Shown in pieces: positions 56,746 to 64,000 of a stretch of 64,000 bases of DNA. The stretch comes from Pedobacter indicus (GTDB taxonomy: Bacteria; Bacteroidota; Bacteroidia; Sphingobacteriales; Sphingobacteriaceae), in assembly GCF_003449035.1 (NCBI RefSeq), contig NZ_QRGB01000001.1:62001-126000 (forward strand), in the 5' to 3' direction. Position 1 is the first letter of the stretch. Each line of letters opens with the position of its first letter. The notes under the pieces are model-generated. The model worked only from the letters and a program-made list of their open reading frames with translations. It was not told where the DNA came from and made no database searches. The position numbers were made by a program, and so were the translations under genes.

Positions 56746-58038
56746 TTATTCATCTGACTCCGGTTCGATCATGGCCCCCAGAATGAGGAGTTTGTCTATT
56801 CGCAAGCCATCCATATCAACAATCTCAATCTTCAACCCTTCTATATCAACTTTCTCGCCAGTAGTAGGAATAGCGCGAAGCTTATGGAGGATGAAACCCG
56901 ATATTGTAGTGTATTTAGAATGATCCTCTTCGATCAGCTCTCTTCCGAAGAACTGATTTATGGCCAACACCGATGTCTTCCCATCAACTAAGAACGTCCC
57001 GTCACTTCTTTCCAAGATACTGGTTTCCTCATCTTCATCCGGAAGATCTCCAACAATAGCCTCAAATAAATCATGTATCGTTACAATTCCAACCACACCA
57101 CCATATTCGTCGACCACAATAGCTATATACTGCTTCTCCGCTTTAAATGTATTTAAGATATTAAACGACGCTGTATTCTGAGAAATAATGATTGGCTTAC
57201 GGAGAATAGATTGTATATCGAAGTTTTCTGTTCTAAAATTTTCAAGAAAATCTTTGATATAGACAACCCCCTTTATGTTGTCTATCGAGCCCTCTGAAAC
57301 GATAAATTTTGAATGCACACTTTCTTTAACCTGATCAAAAATATCATCAGCGCTATCCTCTGAATTGATCCATTCTAATTCAGACCGGTGCGTCAGCATA
57401 GACTTGGCAGTCTGATCAGTAAACATAAAGAGGTTTTGGTGCACCTGGGTCTCTTCGTTTTCTAACACCCCCTGACTATGGGCAGTTTTGAGCATAAATC
57501 TAAGTTCATCCTCACTGATTTTCTCTCCATTTTTTTCTTTTATACCAAACAACTTGATAATTAAAGCAGTAGAAAAAGAAAGAAGCTTGACAAAAGGATA
57601 CGCAATAAAGGTGAAGTACCGTATGATCGGTACAGCAAATAAAGCGATTGGCTCCGCGTTGTTCATTGCGATTGTTTTCGGGACCAGCTCACCGATTACA
57701 ATAGAGACATAGGTGATTCCACCAATGACAATCACCATAGCAACCGTGTTCACCGAATCTCCTAAAAAGGAGAAACGAGAAAGATATGCGGCCATATCGC
57801 CTGTTAGAGCTGCCCCTCCATATGCACCCGATATAATCCCGATAAGCGTAATACCCACCTGAACCGACGACAGGAAGTTTTCTGGATTTTTTAGAAGTTT
57901 CAATACCATTGCGGCTCGTCGGTTACCTTGCGCGGCAAGGTGTTCAAATTTTCCTTTTTTTACTGAAACTAAAGCAATTTCTGACAACGCAAAAAAACCA
58001 TTCAATAATATTAAGATTAAAATAATCAGTATTTCCAT
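56746..58038 (-). CDS. CNNM/CorC-type membrane protein (hemolysin C-like)
   Basis: A 430-residue membrane protein with an N-terminal CNNM (DUF21) domain of about four helices (LILLNGFFALSEIALVSVKKG), two CBS motifs (MLTHRSELEWIN and YIAIVVDEYGGVVGIVTIHDL regions) and a C-terminal CorC_HlyC domain. Such proteins are linked to magnesium or cobalt efflux; the old haemolysin name is unlikely to be right. It heads the operon with the serine acetyltransferase and cysM, for which no functional link is obvious. Confidence 0.9.
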   Translation of the reverse strand: MEILIILILILLNGFFALSEIALVSVKKGKFEHLAAQGNRRAAMVLKLLKNPENFLSSVQVGITLIGIISGAYGGAALTGDMAAYLSRFSFLGDSVNTVAMVIVIGGITYVSIVIGELVPKTIAMNNAEPIALFAVPIIRYFTFIAYPFVKLLSFSTALIIKLFGIKEKNGEKISEDELRFMLKTAHSQGVLENEETQVHQNLFMFTDQTAKSMLTHRSELEWINSEDSADDIFDQVKESVHSKFIVSEGSIDNIKGVVYIKDFLENFRTENFDIQSILRKPIIISQNTASFNILNTFKAEKQYIAIVVDEYGGVVGIVTIHDLFEAIVGDLPDEDEETSILERSDGTFLVDGKTSVLAINQFFGRELIEEDHSKYTTISGFILHKLRAIPTTGEKVDIEGLKIEIVDMDGLRIDKLLILGAMIEPESDE

Positions 58039-58313
58039 CTACGGTAAGCCAAATTTTGCGTTTCGAGGTATTATCTCCATGCTGTTCAAGAGAAGTAAAG
58101 TTAATGATTGTTTTGCATATTTAAGAGTTTCTTTTCCCACCGGCTTTTGTTCTTCGTTGATTTTTCCAAACCTCCAGTTTAGCGATACTCTATTTTTTTC
58201 GCGTAAAAGGTCGGCTTACTCATTAATGGTTTTTATAATACCAATTTCACCTAAAATACAGACCCTTCAAAGATAAATAATTTCATACTCGGTTAGAATT
58301 TGTATTAGATGCT

Positions 58314-58352
58314 CCCGTTCTGAACCCGTAGTGCTCCCGTTGCCAACCCGTA
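58314..58352. repeat. 11-bp-periodic CCCGT repeat, second copy
   Basis: Four CCCGT units at 58314, 58325, 58336 and 58347, exactly 11 bases apart. It matches the reverse complement of 24871-24909 at 38 of 39 bases. Beyond it the two loci share CTGTTT at the same offset, and the next stretch (TCGAGTTCACTACGATA) looks like a decayed version of the ACGGG arm of the first copy. It is thus a partly degraded hairpin element. Confidence 0.85.
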
Positions 58353-58450
58353 TAACAGCCTGTTTGATCGAGTTCACTACGATATAAGATCGCGATCAAT
58401 ACGTGTTATAGTAAAACAAGGTATTTCGAATCCAGGGTCAGTTATCTTTA

Positions 58451-58490
58451 AAAAAAAAGAGGGTGTCCAAAAAGGGCACCCTCTTTTTTT
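58451..58490 (-). terminator. Terminator after the phosphoesterase gene
   Basis: Ten-base GC-rich stem GAGGGTGTCC / GGGCACCCTC (one T-G pair), five-A loop, flanked by eight A on the left (U run for the minus-strand transcript) and seven T on the right. It works in either direction; the minus-strand phosphoesterase gene is the natural user. Confidence 0.92.
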
Positions 58491-58533
58491 CCTAAAAGAC
58501 CTTTTTTAGATATTTTGTTGTTTATTTTATCAG

Positions 58534-60123
58534 CTATTGAACTGGTTCCTCCACTTTGAATGTTTTTTCTTCTGTGAAGACGTTTCCGAACATATCCGTT
58601 GCCCTTATCTCTATTTTATGCGAGCCTACAGGCAATGTTCTGGCAGGAATGTTTCCACGCCATAGATGTGTACTTACAACAGCATTTGATGGACGGCGAC
58701 CTTTCATCAACTTGTCAGTCAAATCCCACTTATATAGATGAGACACATAATTTGGATCCGTATCTTCTACGTATGACATGGCTGCCCAAGCACCATCTCC
58801 AATACGATATTCAACTTTATCTCCTTTTCTTCCCATAAAGAAGTTAACGTAGATACCAGCAGAAGTGTTTCTTCCCTGCGCTACCACCTTCGGACTAAAG
58901 ATCTCCATTTGATAGTCTTTCGCTTTACCTGCAACTTTATAGTCAATCTTATATTGGTTGCCATCGATCGTTAAGAAAGCGTATCCTTTTGGAGTGCCAT
59001 CTCGCATGGTAGAAGAAGGAACGCCTTGCTCGTTAAATTCACCTGAATACCAATCGCCAGAAGTCGTCCCTGCATTGTATTCATGATGGGGTACTTCTTG
59101 CTGCCACCCATCTTCCTTGCCGTAAAAGTTATGACGTTGGAGGTGTGTATGTGCTGACATGGACAATGTATTCGGGTAATCTTTTAGGATATCGAATAAA
59201 CGCTGGCGATCTGCTAATCTGAATGGGCCGTCTGGCAAGTTCCCTTCGCTTAATAAAGGGATATGGAAGGCTAATACAATCAACTTGTTCTTATCAACAA
59301 ACTTTAAATTATTTTCAACAAAATCAAGCTGATCCTTCCTGAATCCCCCCCAATAACCCTGATTATCACGTGGATCAGGATAAAGGATATCATCTAAAAC
59401 AATGAAGTGTGCATTCCCGTAGTTAAACGAATAGTTCGCCGGGCCGAAATTAGCTTCATAGGTTTCATCTGATAATGAATCTGTGGTAGCATCGTAATTC
59501 ATATCATGGTTTCCCATTAGATTATACCAAGGGATTCCTACTCTACTTACCGCTTGGATATAAGGGTTATGAAGAACCAAATCATCTCCTACAAGATCAC
59601 CAAGGCTTAAGCCAAAGCTTATATTCTCGACACCCTCCAATTCAGCGACTATTCCTTTAGCAAAGTATTCTACTTCATCTAGATTATATGCTTGAGGGTC
59701 ACCAAAAATCAACGAGGTAAAGGATGTTGGCTCATCGTAAGCTACCAAAGCAAAGTCAACAGATTTAGGCAATTTCCCTGTCGGCTCAGTTCCTTTATAT
59801 TTAAAATCGGCAGGTGAGCCAAGGGGCTTATGGATATAATAATACAGTGGTTGATTGGCTTCATTTAACGGCACTTTATAACCGCTTGGTTTAATAACGA
59901 ATAGGATATTGTCGTTACCCACGGGCAGTTCGTAATAACCTTTACTGTCTGTCTGGACGACTTCTACTCCGTTGCTAACGGACACGCCCGCGATGCCTTT
60001 TTCCCTGCGCTCCTTTTTATTATTTCCATTGCTATCTTCATAGACATAACCCTTAGCGACTGTCTGTCCGACGGCATGGGAATAGATTAAAAGTGTGACT
60101 AAAATTGATAAAATTGCTTTCAT
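58534..60123 (-). CDS. Secreted calcineurin-like phosphoesterase
   Basis: A 529-residue exported protein: signal peptide (about 1-19, ending AVGQ), a short SdrD-B/CarboxypepD-like beta domain (KGYVYEDSNGNNKKERREKG to about residue 85), the metallophosphoesterase domain with FGDPQ, SLGDLVGDD, MGNHDMNYDA and SAHTHLQRH metal-binding blocks, and a C-terminal beta domain. The substrate is unknown (phosphate esters outside the cell). A TAGTTTTG -7 element lies at 60146-60153, and a strong terminator follows, so it is a single-gene unit. Confidence 0.9.
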   Translation of the reverse strand: MKAILSILVTLLIYSHAVGQTVAKGYVYEDSNGNNKKERREKGIAGVSVSNGVEVVQTDSKGYYELPVGNDNILFVIKPSGYKVPLNEANQPLYYYIHKPLGSPADFKYKGTEPTGKLPKSVDFALVAYDEPTSFTSLIFGDPQAYNLDEVEYFAKGIVAELEGVENISFGLSLGDLVGDDLVLHNPYIQAVSRVGIPWYNLMGNHDMNYDATTDSLSDETYEANFGPANYSFNYGNAHFIVLDDILYPDPRDNQGYWGGFRKDQLDFVENNLKFVDKNKLIVLAFHIPLLSEGNLPDGPFRLADRQRLFDILKDYPNTLSMSAHTHLQRHNFYGKEDGWQQEVPHHEYNAGTTSGDWYSGEFNEQGVPSSTMRDGTPKGYAFLTIDGNQYKIDYKVAGKAKDYQMEIFSPKVVAQGRNTSAGIYVNFFMGRKGDKVEYRIGDGAWAAMSYVEDTDPNYVSHLYKWDLTDKLMKGRRPSNAVVSTHLWRGNIPARTLPVGSHKIEIRATDMFGNVFTEEKTFKVEEPVQ

Positions 60124-60145
60124 AATTTTTATATTTTTAAATGCA

Positions 60146-60153
60146 CAAAACTA
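60146..60153 (-). promoter_or_regulatory. -7 element (TAGTTTTG) for the phosphoesterase gene
   Basis: Exact TAnnTTTG match on the minus strand; transcription would start near 60141, about 18 bases before the ATG at 60123. Confidence 0.45.
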
Positions 60154-60211
60154 CTTTTATCCTATTAGCAGAACGTTAAGAAATAATTACCAAACAATCA
60201 GGACAACTCAT

Positions 60212-60242
60212 AAAAAAAGCCTACACGTAGTGTGTAAGCTTT
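60212..60242 (-). terminator. Terminator after the DUF4920 gene
   Basis: Stem AAAGC-TACAC / GTGTA-GCTTT with one C/A mismatch and loop GTAGT (60216-60242), followed on the minus strand by a run of seven T (plus-strand A run 60212-60218). Confidence 0.75.
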
Positions 60243-60267
60243 ATATCTTTTGATAACTACAGCTTTA

Positions 60268-60747
60268 CTACTTTAATACTTTGACACCGGTAGCGATGAT
60301 CTCAATAGTTCTCTTCGGTTCCTGAATAGCAGCAATTTCTTCACTGCTCTTGCCTGCATCTTCGGCCCAATGTTGTAATTGCTTAACGGAGTGCTCGGTC
60401 ACCTTTGCATCTCCCTCAACGGCAACAGTTTTGCCTACGATGTCTTGAGGCATAAAGAAACCATAGTCTTTAAAGCGGACAGTAATGAGCTCACCCGTTT
60501 TATCGTCAGTCAATTTCATAAAGCACCCCTTCTTTGTACATACTTCAACTATGTCGCCAGTCACTGAGCCGGTGTAAACAGAGTCTTTGTTAAGTTTTTT
60601 CTCCAATTTAGTGACAGTTAGATGCTTACTAGCATTAACCCCTTCTCCATATTCTACACCTGGCTGCGCAGAGGGGATATCTTTTTGTGCGAAGATGCAT
60701 GTTGTAATCAGCAAAGCAGCTCCTAGTAATGTTATTTTTTTCATCAT
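60268..60747 (-). CDS. DUF4920-containing exported protein
   Basis: A 159-residue protein with a signal peptide (to about residue 21, FAQ) and a single DUF4920-type OB-fold-like domain, seen in GDIVEVCTKKGCFMKLTDD and VRFKDYGFFMPQDIVGKTVAVEG. Function unknown; the CTKKGC cysteines are conserved in the family and could bind metal or a disulfide. Two ATGs (60747, 60744) are adjacent. A TATATTTG box ends two bases before the first, so the mRNA is probably leaderless and the second ATG may be the true start. Confidence 0.85.
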   Translation of the reverse strand: MMKKITLLGAALLITTCIFAQKDIPSAQPGVEYGEGVNASKHLTVTKLEKKLNKDSVYTGSVTGDIVEVCTKKGCFMKLTDDKTGELITVRFKDYGFFMPQDIVGKTVAVEGDAKVTEHSVKQLQHWAEDAGKSSEEIAAIQEPKRTIEIIATGVKVLK

Positions 60748-60749
60748 AA

Positions 60750-60757
60750 CAAATATA
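60750..60757 (-). promoter_or_regulatory. -7 element (TATATTTG) for the DUF4920 gene; leaderless arrangement
   Basis: Exact TAnnTTTG match on the minus strand, two bases from ATG 60747 and five from ATG 60744. Confidence 0.55.
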
Positions 60758-60780
60758 GTATTTTCAATTAGGAATTGATT

Positions 60781-61491
60781 TTATTCCAAATGAGGCCTTA
60801 GTTTTTCAACCCATACATCATAGCCGGCGGGTGTCATATGAAGGCTATCTGCTAAATAATATGCTGGGTTTGGCCGTCCATTCTCCATTAACATTGGTTC
60901 GAGAATATCAACGTAGCTGGCATTCTCCATTGTATTAAGGTAATCTTCGACTAAAGTATTTGTTTTCTTAATACTGTCAATTAGGCTCCAACGACTTGGG
61001 CTTGGCTTTATAGCCAAAAAAGTAATCTTCGTCTTTGGTAATTGATGGCGTATGTCTTCAAAAAAATCTGTTAAATCATTAAATACTTTACCAGTTGATT
61101 TCCCTGCCGAAAGGTCATTATCCCCAACATATATTACAACTTGCTTCGGTTTATAAGGATATAAAATGCGATAGGCATAATAGTGAACTTCATCTGTTTG
61201 TGACCCTCCGAAGCCACGATTAACTGTCTCTTTGTCTGGGAAATCTTCGCTCAGACTTTTCCATCCGACAATAGATGAACTCCCCACGAAGACGATTGAT
61301 CCGTTCGCGGGTCTCTGGATCTTATCGGCTTCTTCAAATACAACGATATCCTTTTCCCATTTTTCGATATTCTCAGGGATATTCTGTACAATGTTAAACT
61401 TGGATTGCGCACGTTGGACTTTGGGACTACAAGCTGCTGCAAAAACAACCAACGCAAGTACCAGAAACTTAAAAGTAGATATTAATCTCAT
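60781..61491 (-). CDS. SGNH/GDSL-type hydrolase lipoprotein
   Basis: A 236-residue lipoprotein (lipobox AAAC, about residue 21) of the SGNH hydrolase group. Block I is IVFVGSSSIVGW (nucleophile Ser), block III YVGDNDLSAGK, and block V DSLHMTPAGYDVW with the catalytic Asp and His. Likely an esterase acting on acetylated sugars or lipids at the outer membrane or in the periplasm; substrate unknown. The ATG at 61491 is chosen to give a normal lipoprotein signal. It lies upstream of the DUF4920 gene. Confidence 0.87.
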   Translation of the reverse strand: MRLISTFKFLVLALVVFAAACSPKVQRAQSKFNIVQNIPENIEKWEKDIVVFEEADKIQRPANGSIVFVGSSSIVGWKSLSEDFPDKETVNRGFGGSQTDEVHYYAYRILYPYKPKQVVIYVGDNDLSAGKSTGKVFNDLTDFFEDIRHQLPKTKITFLAIKPSPSRWSLIDSIKKTNTLVEDYLNTMENASYVDILEPMLMENGRPNPAYYLADSLHMTPAGYDVWVEKLRPHLE

Positions 61492-61570
61492 AATATATAA
61501 GTTAGTATACATAATAGAACAAAACCCTAATTTAAAAACTTTAATCTATTTGAGCCCAAAATAATATTTT

Positions 61571-63037
61571 TTAAAGGAGAGGCGCCAATAACCTGCATAT
61601 TGAATCCAAGCCCCGCTCCCATACCGAACGCTTAGTCCAGTATTTAATATCGACCAACAGGCTTTCTTTTTTATCATCTTCAAACTGATGGCTCAACTCC
61701 TTGCAGATATTTAGGTCATAAATAATAGAAGCAATCTCGAAATTTATATAAAAGCTCCGAATATCGATATTAACCGTCCCAATAAACGCAAGTTTACCAT
61801 CGACGCAGATCGTCTTCGCATGCATAAAACCTTTTTCGTATAGGTAAACCTTGACCCCTCTTTTCAGCAGAGGTTTTAAGAAAGAAAACGACGCATGATG
61901 GACGATAAATGAATCCGACCGCCGCGGCATCAGAAGCTCCACTTTTATGCCACTAGCAGCAGCTACCTGCAACGCAGTACTGATCTGGTCGGTCGGCACG
62001 AAATAAGGCGTACATATTTGAATTGATTCTTTTGCATGGGAAATTGCAATCAAAATTGTTTCCATTGTGTATGGCGCCGGCGAACCAGGGTCACTTAAAG
62101 CGAAACTCACTGTGGAATTCCCCGTATTTTGAGGATTTTCTACGAGATAATCCTCGCTAAGTTCATAGACATGGCCGTTGGAGAAATGCCAGGTAAGCCA
62201 AAATTGAAATTGCAATAGAAATACGGATTGCCCTTCAATCTTCACTGCTGTATCTCGCCAATGAATCTTGTTTTTCCTGTTATTAATGTATCGATCAGAT
62301 ACATTGATGCCGCCAACAAAAGCCATATCACCATCAATAATAGCGATTTTGCGGTGGTTGCGATAGTTACTATCTGAAATTGAGGCAAAACGTACCGGAA
62401 GAAACCTAATAAACTCGACCCCTGCGTCCTGCATGAGCACCCGTTCCCTTTTTAATTTAGAGGAACCAAAATCATCGACAATCAAACGAACCTTTACGCC
62501 TTCTGCTACTTTTTTGAGGAGTAATTGAATTAGTTTGCTCCCAACTTCGCCTTCTTCGTAGATGTAATATTCAAGATGAATATGGTGCTTGGCGTTCTCG
62601 ATTTCGCTAAAAAGCTCTGGAAATTTCGTTTCGCCGTTAATCAGTAATTTTACGTAATTGTTCATGAGTGGAGCTGAGATGTTCTCATTATACAAAAAAC
62701 GATATACAGCACTAAGGTCACCCAATTCCTTGTCTAATATCTCGAGGTTTTTCTCCAGCATAGGTCTATGCTTTTGCCAGCGATCGTAGAAAAAGCGATG
62801 TTCATCTTTATTCTTCTCTCTAAAGATTCGTTTCTTTTTGAAGCGACGCCCAAAGAAAAAATAAAAGAGCAAACCGACACCTGGCAAAAACACAATAACT
62901 AATATCCAAGCCAAGGTTTTAGTCGGGTTACGATTTTCAGCTAATATGGTAATGATAATACCCGAATAAATCAAAGCTAATGGCAACCAATACCATTCTC
63001 TTAAAAATTCCAAAACAGGCAGTAATGACCCATTCAT
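61571..63037 (-). CDS. cls: Cardiolipin synthase
   Basis: Joins two phosphatidylglycerol molecules into cardiolipin. The 488-residue phospholipase D-superfamily protein has two N-terminal membrane helices (YWLPLALIYSGIIITIL, WILVIVFLPGVGLLFYFFFG), HKD motif 1 in NYRNHRKIAIIDGDMAFVGG and HKD motif 2 in GFMHAKTICVDGKLAFIGT. Full length. The preceding gene is divergent. Confidence 0.94.
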   Translation of the reverse strand: MNGSLLPVLEFLREWYWLPLALIYSGIIITILAENRNPTKTLAWILVIVFLPGVGLLFYFFFGRRFKKKRIFREKNKDEHRFFYDRWQKHRPMLEKNLEILDKELGDLSAVYRFLYNENISAPLMNNYVKLLINGETKFPELFSEIENAKHHIHLEYYIYEEGEVGSKLIQLLLKKVAEGVKVRLIVDDFGSSKLKRERVLMQDAGVEFIRFLPVRFASISDSNYRNHRKIAIIDGDMAFVGGINVSDRYINNRKNKIHWRDTAVKIEGQSVFLLQFQFWLTWHFSNGHVYELSEDYLVENPQNTGNSTVSFALSDPGSPAPYTMETILIAISHAKESIQICTPYFVPTDQISTALQVAAASGIKVELLMPRRSDSFIVHHASFSFLKPLLKRGVKVYLYEKGFMHAKTICVDGKLAFIGTVNIDIRSFYINFEIASIIYDLNICKELSHQFEDDKKESLLVDIKYWTKRSVWERGLDSICRLLAPLL

Positions 63038-63112
63038 AAGATAAAATTTATTTCTATTAATGACAGGTTCTATAAAGATAGAATTAAAATACTTCCCGAG
63101 CCATAATTAATA

Positions 63113-63120
63113 TACCTTTG
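63113..63120 (+). promoter_or_regulatory. -7 element (TACCTTTG) for the NYN-LOTUS gene
   Basis: Exact TAnnTTTG match, 23 bases before the ATG at 63144. No clear -33 TTG is seen. Confidence 0.45.
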
Positions 63121-63143
63121 TATTAAAGTGAAAATGTTTATAT

Positions 63144-63920
63144 ATGGAATCCATTCAAGATCTTAGGCTAGCAGTATTAATTGACGCAGACAATGTTCCC
63201 TACCGAAAGGTAACATTAATGTTTGAAGAAATTGCCAAGTACGGCACCCCTACTTTTAAACGTATCTATGCAGACTGGACTAAACCAACGGTATCCGGCT
63301 GGAAGAGCGTGTTGCTTGAAAACGCGATAACACCGATTCAGCAGTATAGCTATTCCGTTGGGAAAAACTCAAGCGACAGTGCCATGATTATTGATGCGAT
63401 GGATATTCTTTATTCCGGTAAGGTGGATGGCTTTTGCATCGTTTCTAGTGACAGCGACTTCACGCGACTTGCTACACGCCTTCGCGAGGCTGGCAAGAAA
63501 GTAATTGGTATTGGTGAAAAAAAGACATTGACTCCATTTATCACAGCATGCGACAAATTTATTTACATCGAAATATTGGGTCAAGATGAAAATGATAGTC
63601 AGCCGGAAGATGAAACAAACAACGTAAACAAAACGAAAACAACGAAAAGTAACCAGAAAAAAACGCTCAGAAAGATTGACAAATCGTTAATTCGTCTGCT
63701 GAGCACTAGTATTTCTGACCTGGGTGACGAGGATGGTTGGACTTTTCTGGGTGATCTAGGAAATTTTGTTTTGAAGAAACACCCTGATTTCGATCCGCGA
63801 AACTATGGCTACCCTAAGATGTTGGCTCTGATTAAAGATATTAATCGGTTTGAGGTGGATGAACGAGAAACGGGAAAAAGGAACATAAAACATGTTTTTG
63901 TTCGGGTAAAAGGGAACTAA
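63144..63920 (+). CDS. NYN-domain putative RNase with OST-HTH/LOTUS domain
   Basis: A 258-residue protein in two parts. The N-terminal NYN (PIN-like) domain shows LAVLIDADNVPYRK, DSAMIIDAMDILY and CIVSSDSDFTRLATRLREAG, with the acidic residues expected for metal-dependent RNA cleavage. After a Lys/Asn-rich linker (about 155-180) comes an OST-HTH/LOTUS winged-helix domain (SLIRLLSTSISDLG, LGNFVLKKHPDFDPRNYGY). The LabA-like family is probably involved in RNA turnover or defence; no target is known. It is preceded by its own promoter element and divergent from cls. Confidence 0.9.
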   Translation: MESIQDLRLAVLIDADNVPYRKVTLMFEEIAKYGTPTFKRIYADWTKPTVSGWKSVLLENAITPIQQYSYSVGKNSSDSAMIIDAMDILYSGKVDGFCIVSSDSDFTRLATRLREAGKKVIGIGEKKTLTPFITACDKFIYIEILGQDENDSQPEDETNNVNKTKTTKSNQKKTLRKIDKSLIRLLSTSISDLGDEDGWTFLGDLGNFVLKKHPDFDPRNYGYPKMLALIKDINRFEVDERETGKRNIKHVFVRVKGN

Positions 63921-64000
63921 TAGCATCTATCTTCCCATTCAGGTTTCCGCGTCATTTCTTTTTTGACTTTAATGGAACAAAGTCTTTCAGGTAAAAAGGT
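63917..64000 (-). other. Possible C-terminal end of a minus-strand gene running off the window
   Basis: Two minus-strand frames are open to the window edge. One ends at 63952 and would encode PFYLKDFVPLKSKKK, which has an ordinary composition for a protein tail. The other ends at 63917, giving a stop-codon overlap with the NYN gene. The first looks more protein-like. Too short to name. Confidence 0.3.

Larger units (their letters stand above)
58039..58533. other. 495-bp intergenic region with repeat copy B and a terminator
   Basis: Between the CNNM gene and the phosphoesterase gene, both on the minus strand. It contains no convincing gene. It holds a copy of the 11-bp-periodic CCCGT repeat (58314-58352), a degraded right arm of the same element (about 58362-58385), and a strong terminator hairpin at 58451-58490. 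Confidence 0.7.

Noticed and set aside
58425-58436. TTCGAATCC-like sequence resembling a tRNA T-arm
   Set aside because: No anticodon arm, acceptor stem or CCA could be drawn around it.

Overview
The window is a 64-kb stretch of an ordinary-looking chromosome from a member of the Bacteroidota, most likely family Sphingobacteriaceae. Four things point there. A serine palmitoyltransferase gene closely resembles the Sphingobacterium enzyme as I recall it. Many genes are preceded by the Bacteroidota -7 promoter element TAnnTTTG and lack a Shine-Dalgarno sequence. Phylum-typical families are present (DUF4254, DUF4920, a queuine transglycosylase without zinc cysteines, a eukaryote-type NADP isocitrate dehydrogenase). 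The base composition is moderately AT-rich. There is no prophage, insertion sequence, CRISPR array, rRNA or tRNA that I could find.

Layout. 1-7.96 kb: the 3' part of rho, then pssA, folK (convergent), sppA, a PolX-type PHP protein, and a DUF4254 / glycosyltransferase 9 / SixA-like run. 7.98-10.9 kb (minus): glycosyltransferase 2, rsmG and dprA in one operon. 11-14.2 kb: tgt, an LptF/G permease and an EamA transporter, ending at a terminator. 14.2-15.5 kb: a 1.3-kb stretch with no recognisable gene. 15.5-18.3 kb: a large secreted HExxH / beta-propeller / probable beta-barrel protein. 18.4-23.3 kb: small membrane, esterase and lipoprotein genes and a two-gene membrane iron-sulfur oxidoreductase. 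23.4-29.4 kb: icd, a highly acidic small protein and the histidine-degradation genes hutU-hutI-hutG. 29.4-32.3 kb: an MBL-fold hydrolase and dnaX. 32.3-35.4 kb: an OmpA-like lipoprotein, the rpsF-rpsR-rplI operon, mtgA and a conserved protein of unknown function. 35.5-40.2 kb (minus): a copper-handling set (metal-binding-domain AraC regulator, copA ATPase, CopZ-like protein) next to amt. 40.6-46.2 kb: a sugar-use cluster (glycosyltransferase, GH1 glucosidase, FucP-like permease, LacI regulator, ROK kinase). 46.2-50.9 kb: patatin, SDR, YajQ, flavoprotein and MFS genes. 51-54.3 kb (minus): a three-gene ceramide operon. 54.5-58 kb: DoxX, then the cysteine operon (CNNM-like protein, serine acetyltransferase, CysM). 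58.5-64 kb: phosphoesterase, DUF4920, SGNH lipase, cardiolipin synthase and an NYN-LOTUS protein, ending in a partial gene.

The most interesting observations are these. (i) dnaX carries an A10 run with a hairpin directly upstream, and both alternative frames stop within 8 codons, so slippage would give a gamma-like short product. (ii) serine palmitoyltransferase, a GNAT-type bacterial ceramide synthase and a CerR-type reductase form an operon joined by ATGA overlaps. (iii) An 11-bp-periodic CCCGT repeat occurs twice, in opposite orientation, 33 kb apart, sharing 38 of 39 bases, with one copy forming a hairpin. (iv) A copper regulator fuses a metal-binding domain to an AraC helix-turn-helix. 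(v) Several promoters sit so close to the ATG that the mRNAs should be leaderless. (vi) A silent, strongly C-over-G-skewed 1.3 kb region precedes an equally skewed secreted metalloprotease-like gene. Family assignments come from motifs and recalled family sequences; no database search was run.
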